Assembly: GCA_030593665.1 (NCBI GenBank)
Contig: JAUVGS010000128.1
Span: 1-6,389 of the forward strand
Origin: Chitinivibrionales bacterium
GTDB lineage: Bacteria; Fibrobacterota; Chitinivibrionia; Chitinivibrionales; JANQEN01
DNA length: 6,389 nt
Direction of reading: 5' to 3'
The translations under genes and the position numbers were made by a program. Below, in pieces: positions 6,136 through 6,389 of this stretch. The notes below the pieces were generated by a model. It was not told the DNA's origin and made no database searches. It saw only the letters and a list, made by a program, of their open reading frames with translations. Numbering within the stretch: position 1 is the first letter of the stretch; each line of letters opens with the position of its first letter.

Positions 6136-6342
6136 TCAACAGGTGAAATGAGCGGCGCATAAAATGCTATTTTCCGGAGTATATGTCGATTCCATGTATT
6201 TATAGCCCGGAGTATTTTCATCCGCAACTGATATATCCTCACATCCCGAATATCCGTTGTGCCCCTGTTGTAATACCACTGTAATCTGCGCGAATGTTCC
6301 CATATATGAAAACAACACCATAATCAACGCTCTTTTATACAC
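6136..6342 (-). CDS. N-terminal piece of the DNRLRE gene: signal peptide and domain start
   Basis: This 68-codon frame starts at GTG (6342-6340), with GGGAG 5 nt upstream; an ATG overlapping it by two bases is in another frame. MYKRALIMVLFSYMGTFA is a signal peptide with cleavage likely before QITVVLQQG. The mature part LQQGHNGYSGCEDISV is the characteristic opening of DNRLRE proteins. It ends ...SILCAAHFTC at the TGA. With three cysteines and only about one fifth of the full protein, a free functional product of 49 mature residues is unlikely. Confidence 0.55.
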   Translation of the reverse strand: MYKRALIMVLFSYMGTFAQITVVLQQGHNGYSGCEDISVADENTPGYKYMESTYTPENSILCAAHFTC

Positions 6343-6389
6343 ATATACTCCCTGTTTTTTCTATTTAGAAGCGTTATTACCGGAAAAAC
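6343..6389 (-). other. upstream region of the DNRLRE gene, cut by the window edge
   Basis: Only 47 bp are present. They hold the GGGAG ribosome binding site (plus-strand 6348-6352) and an AT-rich stretch. No promoter can be assigned with confidence. Confidence 0.4.

Larger units (their letters stand above)
5389..6342 (-). pseudogene. secreted DNRLRE-domain protein gene interrupted by an in-frame TGA
   Basis: From the GTG at 6342 to the TAG at 5391-5389 there is a single reading frame of 317 codons broken once, by TGA at 6138-6136 (codon 69). The two halves join without any frame change into a normal architecture: signal peptide, DNRLRE domain (about residues 21-224) and C-terminal sorting tail (about 235-317). 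The sequence just after the TGA reads GVLIQNSTRAAVKFDFSQ and DIPGDAVIINALFSVYRFD, which is the typical DNRLRE core (xxAxxxFDLSxIPxxAxIxxAxLxxY) and has no start of its own. DNRLRE domains are found in secreted, carbohydrate-active and surface proteins, often as probable binding modules. The gene is either recently inactivated, carries a sequence error, or is read through. All three identified true stops nearby are TAG or TAA, and Trp in the neighbours is TGG, so general TGA reassignment is unlikely. Confidence 0.78.

Noticed and set aside
6121..6138. Selenocysteine insertion at the in-frame TGA
   Set aside because: The DNRLRE family is not a redox family to my knowledge, and no hairpin of bacterial SECIS shape is visible just after the TGA; only a palindrome without loop is present.
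5389..6342. Genome-wide reassignment of TGA to a sense codon
   Set aside because: The fibro-slime and Ig-repeat genes together encode about 16 Trp, all as TGG, and contain no in-frame TGA over roughly 1,460 codons.

Overview
The window looks like a surface-protein locus from a Fibrobacterota-type bacterium (Fibrobacter, Chitinispirillum or Chitinivibrio relatives). This is inferred from family content, not a marker gene: a fibro-slime domain protein, a DNRLRE-domain protein with a Por/type IX-like C-terminal sorting tail, and a long array of DUF5011/HYR-like Ig domains. Every gene I can support is on the minus strand and each carries an export signal.

In transcription order (high to low coordinates): (1) 6342-5389, a secreted DNRLRE-domain protein with a C-terminal sorting tail, interrupted by one in-frame TGA at 6138-6136 while the frame stays open on both sides. 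(2) 5402-5202, directly behind its stop and in another frame, an orphan second sorting-tail sequence of 66 codons with no start. (3) 5193-4867, a 327-bp AT-rich element with inverted ends sharing an exact 20-bp core, bracketed by the 8-bp direct repeat TTCGCAAA; this is a MITE-like or decayed insertion sequence that landed just after the orphan tail's stop and about 46 bp before the next gene. (4) 4820-3030, a secreted fibro-slime protein with a PA14-like core, middle Ig-like regions and a FlgD-like C-terminus. (5) 2815-203, a probable lipoprotein with one divergent and eight clear Ig-like repeats of about 80 residues and an unrecognised C-terminal module. (6) 107-1, the first 35 codons of another secreted protein running off the window edge, with a nine-base A/T homopolymer in its signal peptide.

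The Ig-repeat gene is framed by two short arrays of three tandem heptamers (consensus GTTCARR), at 156-176 and 2857-2877, in opposite orientations. They are not explained by the genes.

Together the genes read as extracellular adhesion or polysaccharide-binding proteins with different predicted outer-surface routes: a sorting tail, a lipid anchor, and plain signal peptides. No RNA gene, CRISPR array or regulator was seen. The most unusual parts are the 4.86-6.34 kb stretch (interrupted gene, duplicated tail, mobile element) and the heptamer arrays.
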